Shown piece by piece: positions 52,949 through 60,034 of a stretch of 64,000 bases of DNA. The notes under the pieces are model-generated. The model was given only the letters and a program-made list of their open reading frames with translations, was not told the origin of the DNA and searched no databases. The stretch is from Hymenobacter sp. 5317J-9 (GTDB taxonomy: Bacteria > Bacteroidota > Bacteroidia > Cytophagales > Hymenobacteraceae). Position 1 is the stretch's first letter. Each line of letters starts with the position of its first letter. The stretch lies in contig NZ_CP095050.1 of NCBI RefSeq assembly GCF_022921075.1, forward strand, positions 2,418,001-2,482,000. The letters run 5' to 3'. The position numbers and the translations under genes are program-made.

Positions 52949-54445
52949 TTAAGCCCAGATAATCTCCATCAGCGGCTGGAGATTATTCCACTGCTTCCGC
53001 AGGTCGCTTGCCACCGGCGTCGACTTTTCCCGATGAACATAAGTGTGCATTTGCAGCACTGTTGGAGCTAACAATGCATCTGTTTTAGCTGCAGCGTAGA
53101 TGGGCTCGGCGTCGGATTTTTCCATTAAGCCACTCGCAACAACGTATGCCCCGACCGCATGCAGTTTGTCGGACATGGTGGAGTTGCTCTTGCTCTTCTT
53201 GGGAGTTATCCCATTGGCATCGATGTAACTATCCAAGCTTAACTCAATGAACACCCGCATAAGCACGGCGCAGGCATTGGTGCATTGGTTGGAATCCAAA
53301 TCCACCTGCAATTCGTGGTAGATGTCGTGAATGCGTTGTGAACTGATGGTCAGATGGCAGTCCTCTGGGATAATGCAAACCCGCTGGTTAGTGGTTTTCT
53401 TGCGCGGTGTACGCGGTTTCCTTGACTTTTTTTCTGGCTTGGACTCACCCTCTTTCTTCTTATCGTCAGTTCCTGATTTGCCTTTGCCATCCTTCTCCTT
53501 CTCGTCCTCTTTCTTCGTGGTTTCTGACTCGGGCAATGCCTCGTTTGGTTCGCCAAGCATGTGTGTCTTCACCTGCTTGGCGCTGGAGGAAGGCATGTGG
53601 TAGAAAGGAAACCCGTCGATGTATTCGGCACGGTCTGGGCTTTCTTCCAAATCGGTTACCTTGATTCGTTCGTCTTTATCCGGCAATGTGAGGTCTAGCA
53701 CCATTTTTTTGAATGGTTTGACGATTTCATCGTCGGGCAGGTCGGTAAACACCACGTTGCTCTCGATGGTGTACCCAACGACTTCCCGCACATACGAATC
53801 AACGATGATGCGTTTGAGCGTCGTGATGGGAAACTTTCGCTTGCTTACCTGCTCATGTTCGGCTTGCGTCAGCGAGCCATGTTTTAGAACAAAGTCCAAG
53901 ATTTGCAACTCAGCACTCTTTTTGACGGGTCTGCCTTCTTCGTCCAAGCGGGTTAGAAAACGCCGAATCTCAATTGGGTTCCAGCGTTCTTGTCCGACAC
54001 CTTTCATCTCAATGGAGTGCCGCTTCTCCAGCCATGGTGCAGCCTCCGTCCTGTTTGCATAAACTGCTATTTCAGCGCGGGCAATTGGATTGGCCTTGAA
54101 TTTATGAGAGGCCGTTCGCAGGCGTTCCATCAACTTTCCCGAAAGATGGCTACCGGCCAACGCAGGGTTCTCTAGCAATTTTAAAGCCACCAAGCGCCTG
54201 TTGCCATCGAGGGTGATATAGGAGTACGGTTGCCCCGTGGCCTTCATCACAATGAACCGCTCTGCGTCGCTTAGGCCGTTTTCCTCGATGTCCTCGGCTA
54301 AGTTAACAATCTTGCCCTTCTGATTTTCGACCATCGCCATGATGGCGGCCGGCTGTGAAAGTTGTTTAGCCAAACGAGGGTTTTCCTCATCAACGCCAAT
54401 AAGTGTTAAATCAACTTCCAGTTTCTGGGTGGTATTCCGCGGCAT
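52949..54445 (-). CDS. ParB-domain protein 2
   Basis: 498 residues. Same layout as ParB-domain protein 1: N-terminal TLDGNRRLVALKLL near residue 82, ITTLKRIIVDSYVRE, then a long Lys/Glu/Asp-rich linker about 310-360 and a C-terminal helical domain with IYHELQ and VLMRVFIELSLDSYI. The linker is the main difference. About 26 bp upstream of protein 1, so co-transcribed. A GTACAGTAC site lies 40 bp upstream of its start. The ParB-N fold binds or cuts DNA/nucleotides in different families; which applies is unknown. Confidence 0.78.
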   Translation of the reverse strand: MPRNTTQKLEVDLTLIGVDEENPRLAKQLSQPAAIMAMVENQKGKIVNLAEDIEENGLSDAERFIVMKATGQPYSYITLDGNRRLVALKLLENPALAGSHLSGKLMERLRTASHKFKANPIARAEIAVYANRTEAAPWLEKRHSIEMKGVGQERWNPIEIRRFLTRLDEEGRPVKKSAELQILDFVLKHGSLTQAEHEQVSKRKFPITTLKRIIVDSYVREVVGYTIESNVVFTDLPDDEIVKPFKKMVLDLTLPDKDERIKVTDLEESPDRAEYIDGFPFYHMPSSSAKQVKTHMLGEPNEALPESETTKKEDEKEKDGKGKSGTDDKKKEGESKPEKKSRKPRTPRKKTTNQRVCIIPEDCHLTISSQRIHDIYHELQVDLDSNQCTNACAVLMRVFIELSLDSYIDANGITPKKSKSNSTMSDKLHAVGAYVVASGLMEKSDAEPIYAAAKTDALLAPTVLQMHTYVHREKSTPVASDLRKQWNNLQPLMEIIWA

Positions 54446-54484
54446 TGAGATGGTAAGAAGGGGTTAAAGGAAAAGCAATGTATG

Positions 54485-54493
54485 GTACAGTAC
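54485..54493. promoter_or_regulatory. GTACAGTAC site upstream of the ParB/Dam operon
   Basis: Exact GTACAGTAC, 40 bp before the start of ParB-domain protein 2. The same 9-mer is at 55118-55126 and 58288-58296 in two other intergenic regions of this element. Confidence 0.5.
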
Positions 54494-54561
54494 GAATTCA
54501 GGGGTATGAAATAGCAGGAAAGACTGCTCTTTGAGCAGTTCGCAATGGAAGATGCTTTTTG

Positions 54562-55044
54562 CTAGGCCGCTTGGCCCAACTCCCGCACCTCATTCGGCTG
54601 CCTCAACTGCCGTACCACGCTACAGGGCTGCATGGGCTGCCGCACATAGCCACCGGGTTGCACCACCTGCTGCTCCCAGCGCTGGGACGAGCCCCCCAGA
54701 GCCTTGGGCTCTGGCTCTTCGACGGTGGGCAGTACTTGAATCACCACCACGGTATTGTTGGTGACGTGGGTGATGTTGTTGATGATGGTCGTTTGCTGCC
54801 GGTTGCCATTGCCAGCAATGTTGAAGTTGCCAACTTGGGAAATGCCGATGAAAGAACGCGCAAACTCAGGGCGCAGGCAATCCGCCAAGCGGCGCAGCTC
54901 GGCTTGGGTAAAATCCCCGGTCAGACACAAATGAATCAGGCGCTCCCGCGAGATACCCGTCTTCTGGCTCATCTCGGTCAGGTTGGTCTTAAAATACTTA
55001 AGCAACGCTTTGAGCACCGGGGGAATGGTAGACGTTTTGGGCAT
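54562..55044 (-). CDS. HTH protein with a curlin-like motif
   Basis: 160 residues from ATG 55044. Helix-turn-helix-type region about 8-55 (LTEMSQKTGISRERLIHL), then from residue 70 a Q-x-G-x-F-N-x-A-G-x-x-N-x-Q segment (QVGNFNIAGNGNRQQ), close to the curli subunit repeat, continuing TTIINNITHVTNNTVV. C-terminal Gln/Pro-rich tail. The repressor at 57733-58212 carries the same motif. Possible DNA-binding protein that self-assembles or pairs through this motif. A short hairpin 54521-54541 after the stop may be its terminator. Confidence 0.65.
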   Translation of the reverse strand: MPKTSTIPPVLKALLKYFKTNLTEMSQKTGISRERLIHLCLTGDFTQAELRRLADCLRPEFARSFIGISQVGNFNIAGNGNRQQTTIINNITHVTNNTVVVIQVLPTVEEPEPKALGGSSQRWEQQVVQPGGYVRQPMQPCSVVRQLRQPNEVRELGQAA

Positions 55045-55099
55045 GTGGTAGGGTAGGAGTGGAAGGAAGCACGATTGGGCACCAGGTACAAAAGTCGAT

Positions 55100-55139
55100 G
55101 CCCCCAAAGCCAGTACCGTACAGTACGCTTTGGGGGCAC
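55100..55139. promoter_or_regulatory. Palindrome with double GTACnGTAC sites
   Basis: Arms TGCCCCCAAAGC and GCTTTGGGGGCA enclose GTACCGTAC (55113-55121) and GTACAGTAC (55118-55126), 56-95 bp before the HTH gene start. Could be a repressor operator; no T-run for a terminator. Confidence 0.55.
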
Positions 55140-55225
55140 TAAGTAGCAGAAAAAACTTGAGCTTCTAAGCTAGAAGTATTAGAAATTGTAATTCTAATAT
55201 TGGGAAAATGCCTATGTGTGTAGGC

Positions 55226-56623
55226 CTACTGTTTCAAAGTGATTTCTTTTATTGACAGATAATTATTTACATCAATTGGGCGAGGTCCAACTTTTATGAC
55301 GGCTTCATTTAGCTCCTTTCGAGTGCAATTCAGCCGTTCACACCAATAGGAAACTTCCCAAGGTTCGTTGAAATTGATAGGTTTGTTCGACGTAGGGATG
55401 CGCTGAAATACTACCCAGTCAGGGTTGACAGCGATGGTGCGCCACCCTTTTAACGACAGTTCCCTTGCAATCTCGGGATGCCCCTTCCACCAATTTAAAT
55501 GCTCACGGGCTGCTTTCGGCAACCCACCCGGAATGATTTCGCTTAGATGAGGTGTATTTACATTAACTTCAAATCTGCCAGGAGCTTCGCCATGTGCCGC
55601 CAGTAGAGCATACAGAGGCTCGTATTTGGACATAGATAAAGCGGAATGCTTCGCTTGAGGCAATTCCTCGGCAGCTTGTTTTGCGCCACTAGACACTGGT
55701 TGTTCTTGTTGAGCGTTTGGCTGACCTGATTCGACAGCAGATGAAGTGCTTTCTGGATTCTTGAGAAGCAGGGGTGGATGATTTGCATACCAGTTGGCGC
55801 AAAACTGTAGGCTGTTGCGCTCGACGGGGGTGGTATCGCCTTTGAAATGAAACAGCTTATTCCTCACCAGCCGGATGTCCTCCATCATTTTCGACCAAGC
55901 AGGTTGAGAGATATTAAAGACAGGCTCTAGTTTAGTCCAATTCTTTTGCGCTAACTGGATAAATTCTGCTAAGGACAAATCAGCGAAAGTGCGGGCTTCA
56001 CCGCGTATGGGGAAGTGCTTATCTACTATCGCGTCGAGTTCTTCCTGGGAAATAGTAGTCTTTTGTGCTTTGCACAATGCTTTGAGTGAAGCGTGGCTTT
56101 TTTTTCTGATGCCATCCAATGAGTTGCTGAGGTTATCTATGGCATCCCGAAGGGTTGGACTTTCTCCCTCCTGTGCATCATAAACAATTTGCAAGTGTCG
56201 CTTCAATGCATCCTCAATATCGTTGATGAGCACCAAGTCCTCTGCTCGCTGTCGGAAGTATTGTGTGGTGTCATACTCGGTAATGATGCCGGACAGCCTG
56301 CCATTTGCATTAACGACAAAAACCGCCGAGGCCTTAAGGATGGTATCCAACAAGTAAAGTAGGTCCTCGTCTTCAGGGTAAGTAGGAAGTTTGACCAATG
56401 CGTGGTTGACGCGTAAGTCCTCAACCTTAGCACCTAAGTGAAGGAGCGACTTGGCAATCGAGGCACACGTGACAACACCCAACGGTTTGTTGTCACCATC
56501 TATCACCGGCAGCTGACTAAAATCAGACTCAATCATGAGTGTTAGAGCATGAGTTAGGCTTTCGTCGGACGTTACAGAAACCAACTTTTGCTCTTGAATG
56601 AGCTGTCCTGCGAGAATTGGCAT
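55226..56623 (-). CDS. CBS-domain protein with HEPN-type RxxxxH motif
   Basis: 465 residues. N-terminal CBS pair about 1-120 (QLPVIDGDNKPLGVVTCAS, AVFVVNANGRLSGIITEYD), helical middle 130-270 with RNKLFH (Arg254-His259), the R-x4-H active-site pattern of HEPN ribonucleases, a basic loop about 290-340, then a helix-rich W/P-containing region (WWKGHPEIARELSLKGWRT) and a C-terminal DUF3606-like WCERLNCTRKELNEAVIKVG. CBS pairs bind adenosine nucleotides; HEPN domains cut RNA in defence systems. So a sensor-effector fusion is plausible, not proven. Preceded by a degenerate cassette repeat. Confidence 0.65.
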   Translation of the reverse strand: MPILAGQLIQEQKLVSVTSDESLTHALTLMIESDFSQLPVIDGDNKPLGVVTCASIAKSLLHLGAKVEDLRVNHALVKLPTYPEDEDLLYLLDTILKASAVFVVNANGRLSGIITEYDTTQYFRQRAEDLVLINDIEDALKRHLQIVYDAQEGESPTLRDAIDNLSNSLDGIRKKSHASLKALCKAQKTTISQEELDAIVDKHFPIRGEARTFADLSLAEFIQLAQKNWTKLEPVFNISQPAWSKMMEDIRLVRNKLFHFKGDTTPVERNSLQFCANWYANHPPLLLKNPESTSSAVESGQPNAQQEQPVSSGAKQAAEELPQAKHSALSMSKYEPLYALLAAHGEAPGRFEVNVNTPHLSEIIPGGLPKAAREHLNWWKGHPEIARELSLKGWRTIAVNPDWVVFQRIPTSNKPINFNEPWEVSYWCERLNCTRKELNEAVIKVGPRPIDVNNYLSIKEITLKQ

Positions 56624-56630
56624 TACTTAG

Positions 56631-56659
56631 GTCGGTTAAACGGGCTGCGCAGCAGCAAA
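56631..56659. repeat. Cassette repeat, degenerate copy C
   Basis: TGCGCAGCA core and flank match the 30-bp repeat at 57219 and 57735 with several changes. It lies directly upstream of the CBS gene. Confidence 0.55.
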
Positions 56660-56721
56660 AGCAACTGGAAATACAGCAGACATACCCCAGCACCGGAGGC
56701 GATGCATTTCTGGAAATGGCG

Positions 56722-57204
56722 CTACCGGCAGTTCTCCAGCAACTGGTCACCTAAATCGATGGGGATGCAGTCGCAGTTCTTTTGCTGGCGCACAATGCAG
56801 AGGTTGCCGGTGATGGTGTTGTCGTCGAGTTGCAACTCGTAGCGGTAAGAACCCTCGGAAAGGTCGGCACCGCTATCGTCGCGGCCACCGAACCGGTTTT
56901 GCGGGCTGGTGCTGATAAAGACGGGCGAGCCGCCGCTCTGCCTGAACACTTTCAAGCTCTGGCTGGCAAAGGTTACCAGCGGTTTGGGGATGGCGGTGCT
57001 GTTCTTGTCTACCGCAAAGGGGAAAAACAAGTCGTTGCGGTTGTCGCCATTGGGAGTGATGACGTTGGGAACCGTGAATTGCAGGTTGGGGTGCGGGCTG
57101 ACGATTTGCGGGCCCGGGCCGGTGCAGCACGTGCTTTTGGCATCGTCTTTTTTGCTGCACCCGACAAGGCAAAGCAGCAGGGAGGCAAAGTACAGGTGTT
57201 TCAT
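56722..57204 (-). CDS. Lipoprotein with T9SS type B-like domain
   Basis: 160 residues from ATG 57204. Lipoprotein signal (LYFASLLLCLVGCSKK, Cys about residue 16). The rest matches the gliding-motility-associated C-terminal domain: PNVITPNGDNRNDLFFPF, then LKVFRQSGGSPVFIS, GGRDDSGADLSEGSYRYEL. As a whole it is a stand-alone sorting-type domain tethered to a lipid, unusual. First in its cassette; the 30-bp repeat B lies 15 bp before its start. Confidence 0.7.
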   Translation of the reverse strand: MKHLYFASLLLCLVGCSKKDDAKSTCCTGPGPQIVSPHPNLQFTVPNVITPNGDNRNDLFFPFAVDKNSTAIPKPLVTFASQSLKVFRQSGGSPVFISTSPQNRFGGRDDSGADLSEGSYRYELQLDDNTITGNLCIVRQQKNCDCIPIDLGDQLLENCR

Positions 57205-57218
57205 GGGTAGAATCAGGT

Positions 57219-57248
57219 AATTGGGGCGGTTGAACTGGCTGCGCAGCA
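57219..57248. repeat. Cassette repeat, copy B (30 bp)
   Basis: Exact 30-bp match to 57735-57764. On the minus strand it still encodes LLRSQFNRPN, the C-terminus of the repressor gene, but here it lies in the 5' region of a lipoprotein gene. Confidence 0.75.
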
Positions 57249-57278
57249 ACTACAGGGTCTGGAGATACCTATGACTGC

Positions 57279-57722
57279 TCAGCGTCTGGTGTAATGCGTT
57301 TCGTAGTCAGTATGGCCGTTTTGAAAGCTGCCAGGCACTACCTGAAAAAGCGTGAGTTCCGTGGCAGTGAGTTGCCTGATGGTGTAAGGCGGAAGCGGGT
57401 TTGAGGGCTCAAAAGTGAGCGTATTGCCCAAACGCGTATAAGGTTGTGGCCCAGTTACACCAACCCCACCGCTCGTAAATAGCTGCATGGTCGTGCTGGT
57501 AAAGGTGGTATAGTTGGTGTTCCCTGGTGGGTTATTGTAGGTCTGCTGGTCTATTTGCACGCCAGCATTGTTGTAAGTGGTCGCTACGGATTGAGTGGGA
57601 TTCCAACTTCCTTCCAGCGCAGCCATCGCAGGGGGCGGTGAGTCAGCCTTTTTAGAGCAGCCTAGGGTGCTGAGCAGCAGCACGGCGGCTAAGCATGTGG
57701 CGGGGAGTCGGTGTGGAAACAT
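57279..57722 (-). CDS. Lipocalin-like lipoprotein
   Basis: 147 residues from ATG 57722. Signal LAAVLLLSTLGCSKKADS (Cys about 22). Mature part starts ALEGSWNPTQSV, a small beta-barrel-like LxGxW opening, followed by beta-rich sequence with TSTTMQLFTSGG and RLGNTLTFEPSN, resembling lipocalin-like families of Bacteroidota. Second cassette in the array; repeat A lies 12 bp before its start. Confidence 0.6.
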   Translation of the reverse strand: MFPHRLPATCLAAVLLLSTLGCSKKADSPPPAMAALEGSWNPTQSVATTYNNAGVQIDQQTYNNPPGNTNYTTFTSTTMQLFTSGGVGVTGPQPYTRLGNTLTFEPSNPLPPYTIRQLTATELTLFQVVPGSFQNGHTDYETHYTRR

Positions 57723-57732
57723 GGGTAGTTGG

Positions 57733-58212
57733 TTAATTGGGGCGGTTGAACTGGCTGCGCAGCAGCGAAAGCATTTCTTCCTTAGCGGCAATAAGCTGGT
57801 CCTTCATCGCCAGCTGCTCCCGCAGCAGGGCAATTTCCTTATTGGCTGATTCCAACGCTGCATTCAACTGCGTTTCTTGGCCCGAAGTGGCCTGTGAGCT
57901 GCCCTTGTTTACCGTATTCGTCTGCTTATTTCTGGTGCCCGCTTGATTGAATTTTCCAGTCTGGGTGGTGCTGCCCTGTGTCTCAACAATGAACGGTTCA
58001 CCTTCACCAGTCATGAGCCACCCTGGACTGACGTTGCTAAAGTGGGACAAAACGTTGATTAGGTAGCTGGCGCGGGGTTCTGCCTGACGGGTGCCAATAT
58101 AGTTATGAGTGTTTGTAGGGCTTTCGCCGATAATCTCGCTGAATGCACGACTACTTAAGCCCAGCTGGTCAACCAGAAATTTTAGTCGCTGATTAATAGT
58201 ATTTTGTTCCAC
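57733..58212 (-). CDS. XRE-type repressor with curlin-like motif
   Basis: 159 residues from a GTG start at 58212. HTH about 10-35 (LVDQLGLSSRAFSEIIGESP), an oligomerisation-type helix (VSPGWLMTGEGEPF) typical of phage repressors, then Q84-x-G-x-F-N-x-A-G-x-x-N-x-Q97 shared with the protein at 54562, and a coiled-coil tail (LREQLAMKDQLIAAKEEM). Transcribed away from the early operon, from the palindrome at 58234. It probably keeps the element silent by binding there. Its last codons are the source of the cassette repeat. Confidence 0.8.
   Translation of the reverse strand: MEQNTINQRLKFLVDQLGLSSRAFSEIIGESPTNTHNYIGTRQAEPRASYLINVLSHFSNVSPGWLMTGEGEPFIVETQGSTTQTGKFNQAGTRNKQTNTVNKGSSQATSGQETQLNAALESANKEIALLREQLAMKDQLIAAKEEMLSLLRSQFNRPN
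57735..57764. repeat. Cassette repeat, copy A (30 bp)
   Basis: The copy that is part of the repressor gene, encoding its C-terminus LLRSQFNRPN. Identical to copy B. Confidence 0.75.
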
Positions 58213-58233
58213 TATGGCGATATTTTTCTGAAT

Positions 58234-58267
58234 TTGTCGCCAAAGTATTATACCACTTTGGCGACAA
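58234..58267. promoter_or_regulatory. Perfect 13-bp-arm operator in the divergent promoter
   Basis: TTGTCGCCAAAGT / ACTTTGGCGACAA with an 8-bp spacer ATTATACC; on the minus strand this gives a TATAAT-like box in the middle. It lies 22 bp before the repressor start, between the divergent genes: the expected autoregulatory operator. Confidence 0.8.
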
Positions 58268-58287
58268 GAACCGTATGTTTGTGCGGT

Positions 58288-58296
58288 GTACAGTAC
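58288..58296. promoter_or_regulatory. GTACAGTAC site in the divergent promoter
   Basis: Exact 9-mer also found at 54485 and 55118; lies 51 bp before the ATG of the first rightward gene and 21 bp from the palindrome. Confidence 0.5.
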
Positions 58297-58346
58297 CGAA
58301 TAGCCGCAAGAAAGCGACTGCCGGGTGAATTGTGCCAAACACGAAT

Positions 58347-58589
58347 ATGACTGAGCGTCAGAAATACCTGCGGCTGCTCTCCATCGTCATCGAGGAGTTG
58401 CCCAGCAGCGCCGTCGATACCGCCGTGCGCGACGGCTACGAGGCCAAAACCTCCATGCTCAACAACGTGCGTATCGGCCGGGTGATGAACCTGGAGCACC
58501 TGGTAGCGCTGGTGGGCTACGGCCTGCCCAAGTACCAGATTCCGGCCGAGCTGCTGCCGGCCCCCGCCACCGTTCCGCTGGGCCTGTAA
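58347..58589 (+). CDS. Small protein, first gene of the early operon (Cro position)
   Basis: 80 residues from ATG 58347; GTG 58332 would add five. Helical, with SMLNNVRIGRVMNLEHLVAL as a possible DNA-binding helix pair; C-terminus Pro-rich. In phages the gene here is often Cro-like, but I cannot assign a fold. Its stop overlaps the next ATG (TAATG). Confidence 0.55.
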   Translation: MTERQKYLRLLSIVIEELPSSAVDTAVRDGYEAKTSMLNNVRIGRVMNLEHLVALVGYGLPKYQIPAELLPAPATVPLGL

Positions 58590-58963
58590 TGGAAGCGCCG
58601 GCTCCGTACCATGCGGCCCCCAAGAGCCCGCGCGACCTCTCCGGGCCGCTGGCCGCCTGGCTGCGCGGGCAGGGCTTCACGGCCCTGGAGCAGGCGCGCC
58701 CGGCCACGGCCACCATCGCCGCCCACTGGCTCGGCCCCCAGGGCGAGCGGTTCCAGCTCGACTACGCCTGGGTGGCCGGCCCGGTGCCGAGCGCCACCTG
58801 CTGGCTCACGGTGCGCTATCCCGGCCGGCTCCAGCCCGAAACCCTCTTCACGGCCCAGCACGTGCGCCGCCTCCAAGAGGCGCGCCAGCTGCTGCTCGGC
58901 AACGTGCGCTACGCCAACGCCCGCACCCTGGCCAAGCTGGTGCCAACTCCCACCGACTACTAA
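58589..58963 (+). CDS. Unknown protein of the early operon
   Basis: 124 residues, start overlaps the previous stop by one base. Moderately basic with beta-like segments (QLDYAWVAGPVPSATCWL) and a helical C-terminus (LFTAQHVRRLQEARQLLLG). No recognised family. The tight coupling and small size fit phage early genes. Confidence 0.55.
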   Translation: MEAPAPYHAAPKSPRDLSGPLAAWLRGQGFTALEQARPATATIAAHWLGPQGERFQLDYAWVAGPVPSATCWLTVRYPGRLQPETLFTAQHVRRLQEARQLLLGNVRYANARTLAKLVPTPTDY

Positions 58964-58997
58964 AATCTATCCCTTCACCAACCTTTTTCTCAGCCCC

Positions 58998-59291
58998 ATG
59001 CACCTCAACACCGACCCGCCGGCCCCGCTGGCCGCCCCCGCCAAACTGCCCTGCATGCGCGACATGCACGAGCTGATGACCACGCACCTGCCCGAGCCGC
59101 TGGTCAAGCTCGTGCCCCTCGACGAGCTGGAGCGCCGCGGCACCGAGCTCGTGAACGAGCACCCGCGCTTTGCCGAAGAAGTGCCGCTGGTGCTGGCCGG
59201 CGAGGCCCGCCGCCGCGCCCGCCACCGGGGCCTGGTGGGCAGCCGCACCCCGGCGCCGTTGCTCACCAGCCAGGCTTACTCCCGTGCCTAA
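58998..59291 (+). CDS. Unknown small protein of the early operon
   Basis: 97 residues from ATG 58998. Helical middle (LVKLVPLDELERRGTELVNE) and a basic C-terminus (GEARRRARHRG). The next gene begins inside its end (8 bp overlap), indicating coupled translation. No homology recognised. Confidence 0.5.
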   Translation: MHLNTDPPAPLAAPAKLPCMRDMHELMTTHLPEPLVKLVPLDELERRGTELVNEHPRFAEEVPLVLAGEARRRARHRGLVGSRTPAPLLTSQAYSRA

Positions 59292-59580
59292 GGTCTCGCT
59301 CACCGACGCGCGCACCGGCAAGCGCCTGCGCCTCGACGCGCTGCCCGAGGGCGCGGCCCTGGTGGAGCCCATCCTGGGCTACTGCTACCAGGCGGGCCAC
59401 TTCACGGTGTACGTCAACGGCTCGATGCCGCTGGCCCTGCGCTCGGCCCAGGAAGAAAACCGCACGGCCGGGGAGGTGTGGCTCGTCAAGCCCCTGCCCG
59501 CCGGCATCCGCGAAATCGACTGGACCGACTGCCGCCGCGACTACCAGCTCCTGTTGCCGGAAGAATCTCAAGCTGCCTAA
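59284..59580 (+). CDS. Unknown small protein of the early operon, GTG start
   Basis: 98 residues from GTG 59284, overlapping the previous stop. Contains a Y-C-Y segment (EPILGYCYQAGHFTVYVNG) and an acidic C-terminal third. Beta-rich by appearance; function unknown. Confidence 0.5.
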   Translation: MPKVSLTDARTGKRLRLDALPEGAALVEPILGYCYQAGHFTVYVNGSMPLALRSAQEENRTAGEVWLVKPLPAGIREIDWTDCRRDYQLLLPEESQAA

Positions 59581-59594
59581 TCCCTCTCTCTGCC

Positions 59595-60008
59595 ATGACT
59601 GCTGCCGATTTGCTGACCGTGGGCCTGTTCGACCAGTGGGCCCGCGCCCTGCTCTCCCGCGTGGAGGCCCTGCCCGGCGCCGCCGCGCCGGCCGATAGGG
59701 GCGAGGTGGTGCTCTACAGCATCGCCAAGCTCGCCGCCGTCTGCGACGTGGACGTGGCCACGGTGCGCCGCTGGCTCAAGACCGGCAAGCGCGGCCGCGC
59801 GGGCCAGCCCATCACGCTCCAGGCCTACTACTTCACCTCCGAGGCCCGCATTCCCTGGCCGGCGCTGCTGGCCTACGAGCGCGGCGAGGCCTTCGACCTG
59901 GCCTCGCTGCCCGCGCCGGTGCTGGCTGCCCCCGAGGCCGTGCGCCCGGCCGCTCCGCCGCGCCCCGGGCCCGACGACGACCCCACGGCCCTGCGCCTGG
60001 CTTCCTGA
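59595..60008 (+). CDS. HTH (excisionase-like) small protein
   Basis: 137 residues. IAKLAAVCDVDVATVRRWLKTGKRG is a MerR/excisionase-type winged helix motif; flanked by helices, with a Pro-rich C-terminal tail. Candidate excisionase or transcription regulator of the element; there is no other excisionase candidate here. Cytoplasmic. Confidence 0.6.
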   Translation: MTAADLLTVGLFDQWARALLSRVEALPGAAAPADRGEVVLYSIAKLAAVCDVDVATVRRWLKTGKRGRAGQPITLQAYYFTSEARIPWPALLAYERGEAFDLASLPAPVLAAPEAVRPAAPPRPGPDDDPTALRLAS

Positions 60009-60034
60009 CCGTCCACTTTTTCCCCTTTCTCCGC

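Noticed and set aside
52949..54445. Plasmid partition ParB
   Set aside because: No ParA-like gene is adjacent and the two ParB-domain proteins carry an extra C-terminal domain and sit with a methyltransferase.
54521..54541. Strong terminator after the HTH protein gene
   Set aside because: Stem GACTGCTC / GAGCAGTT is present but the T-run on the minus strand is weak; mentioned only as a possible terminator.
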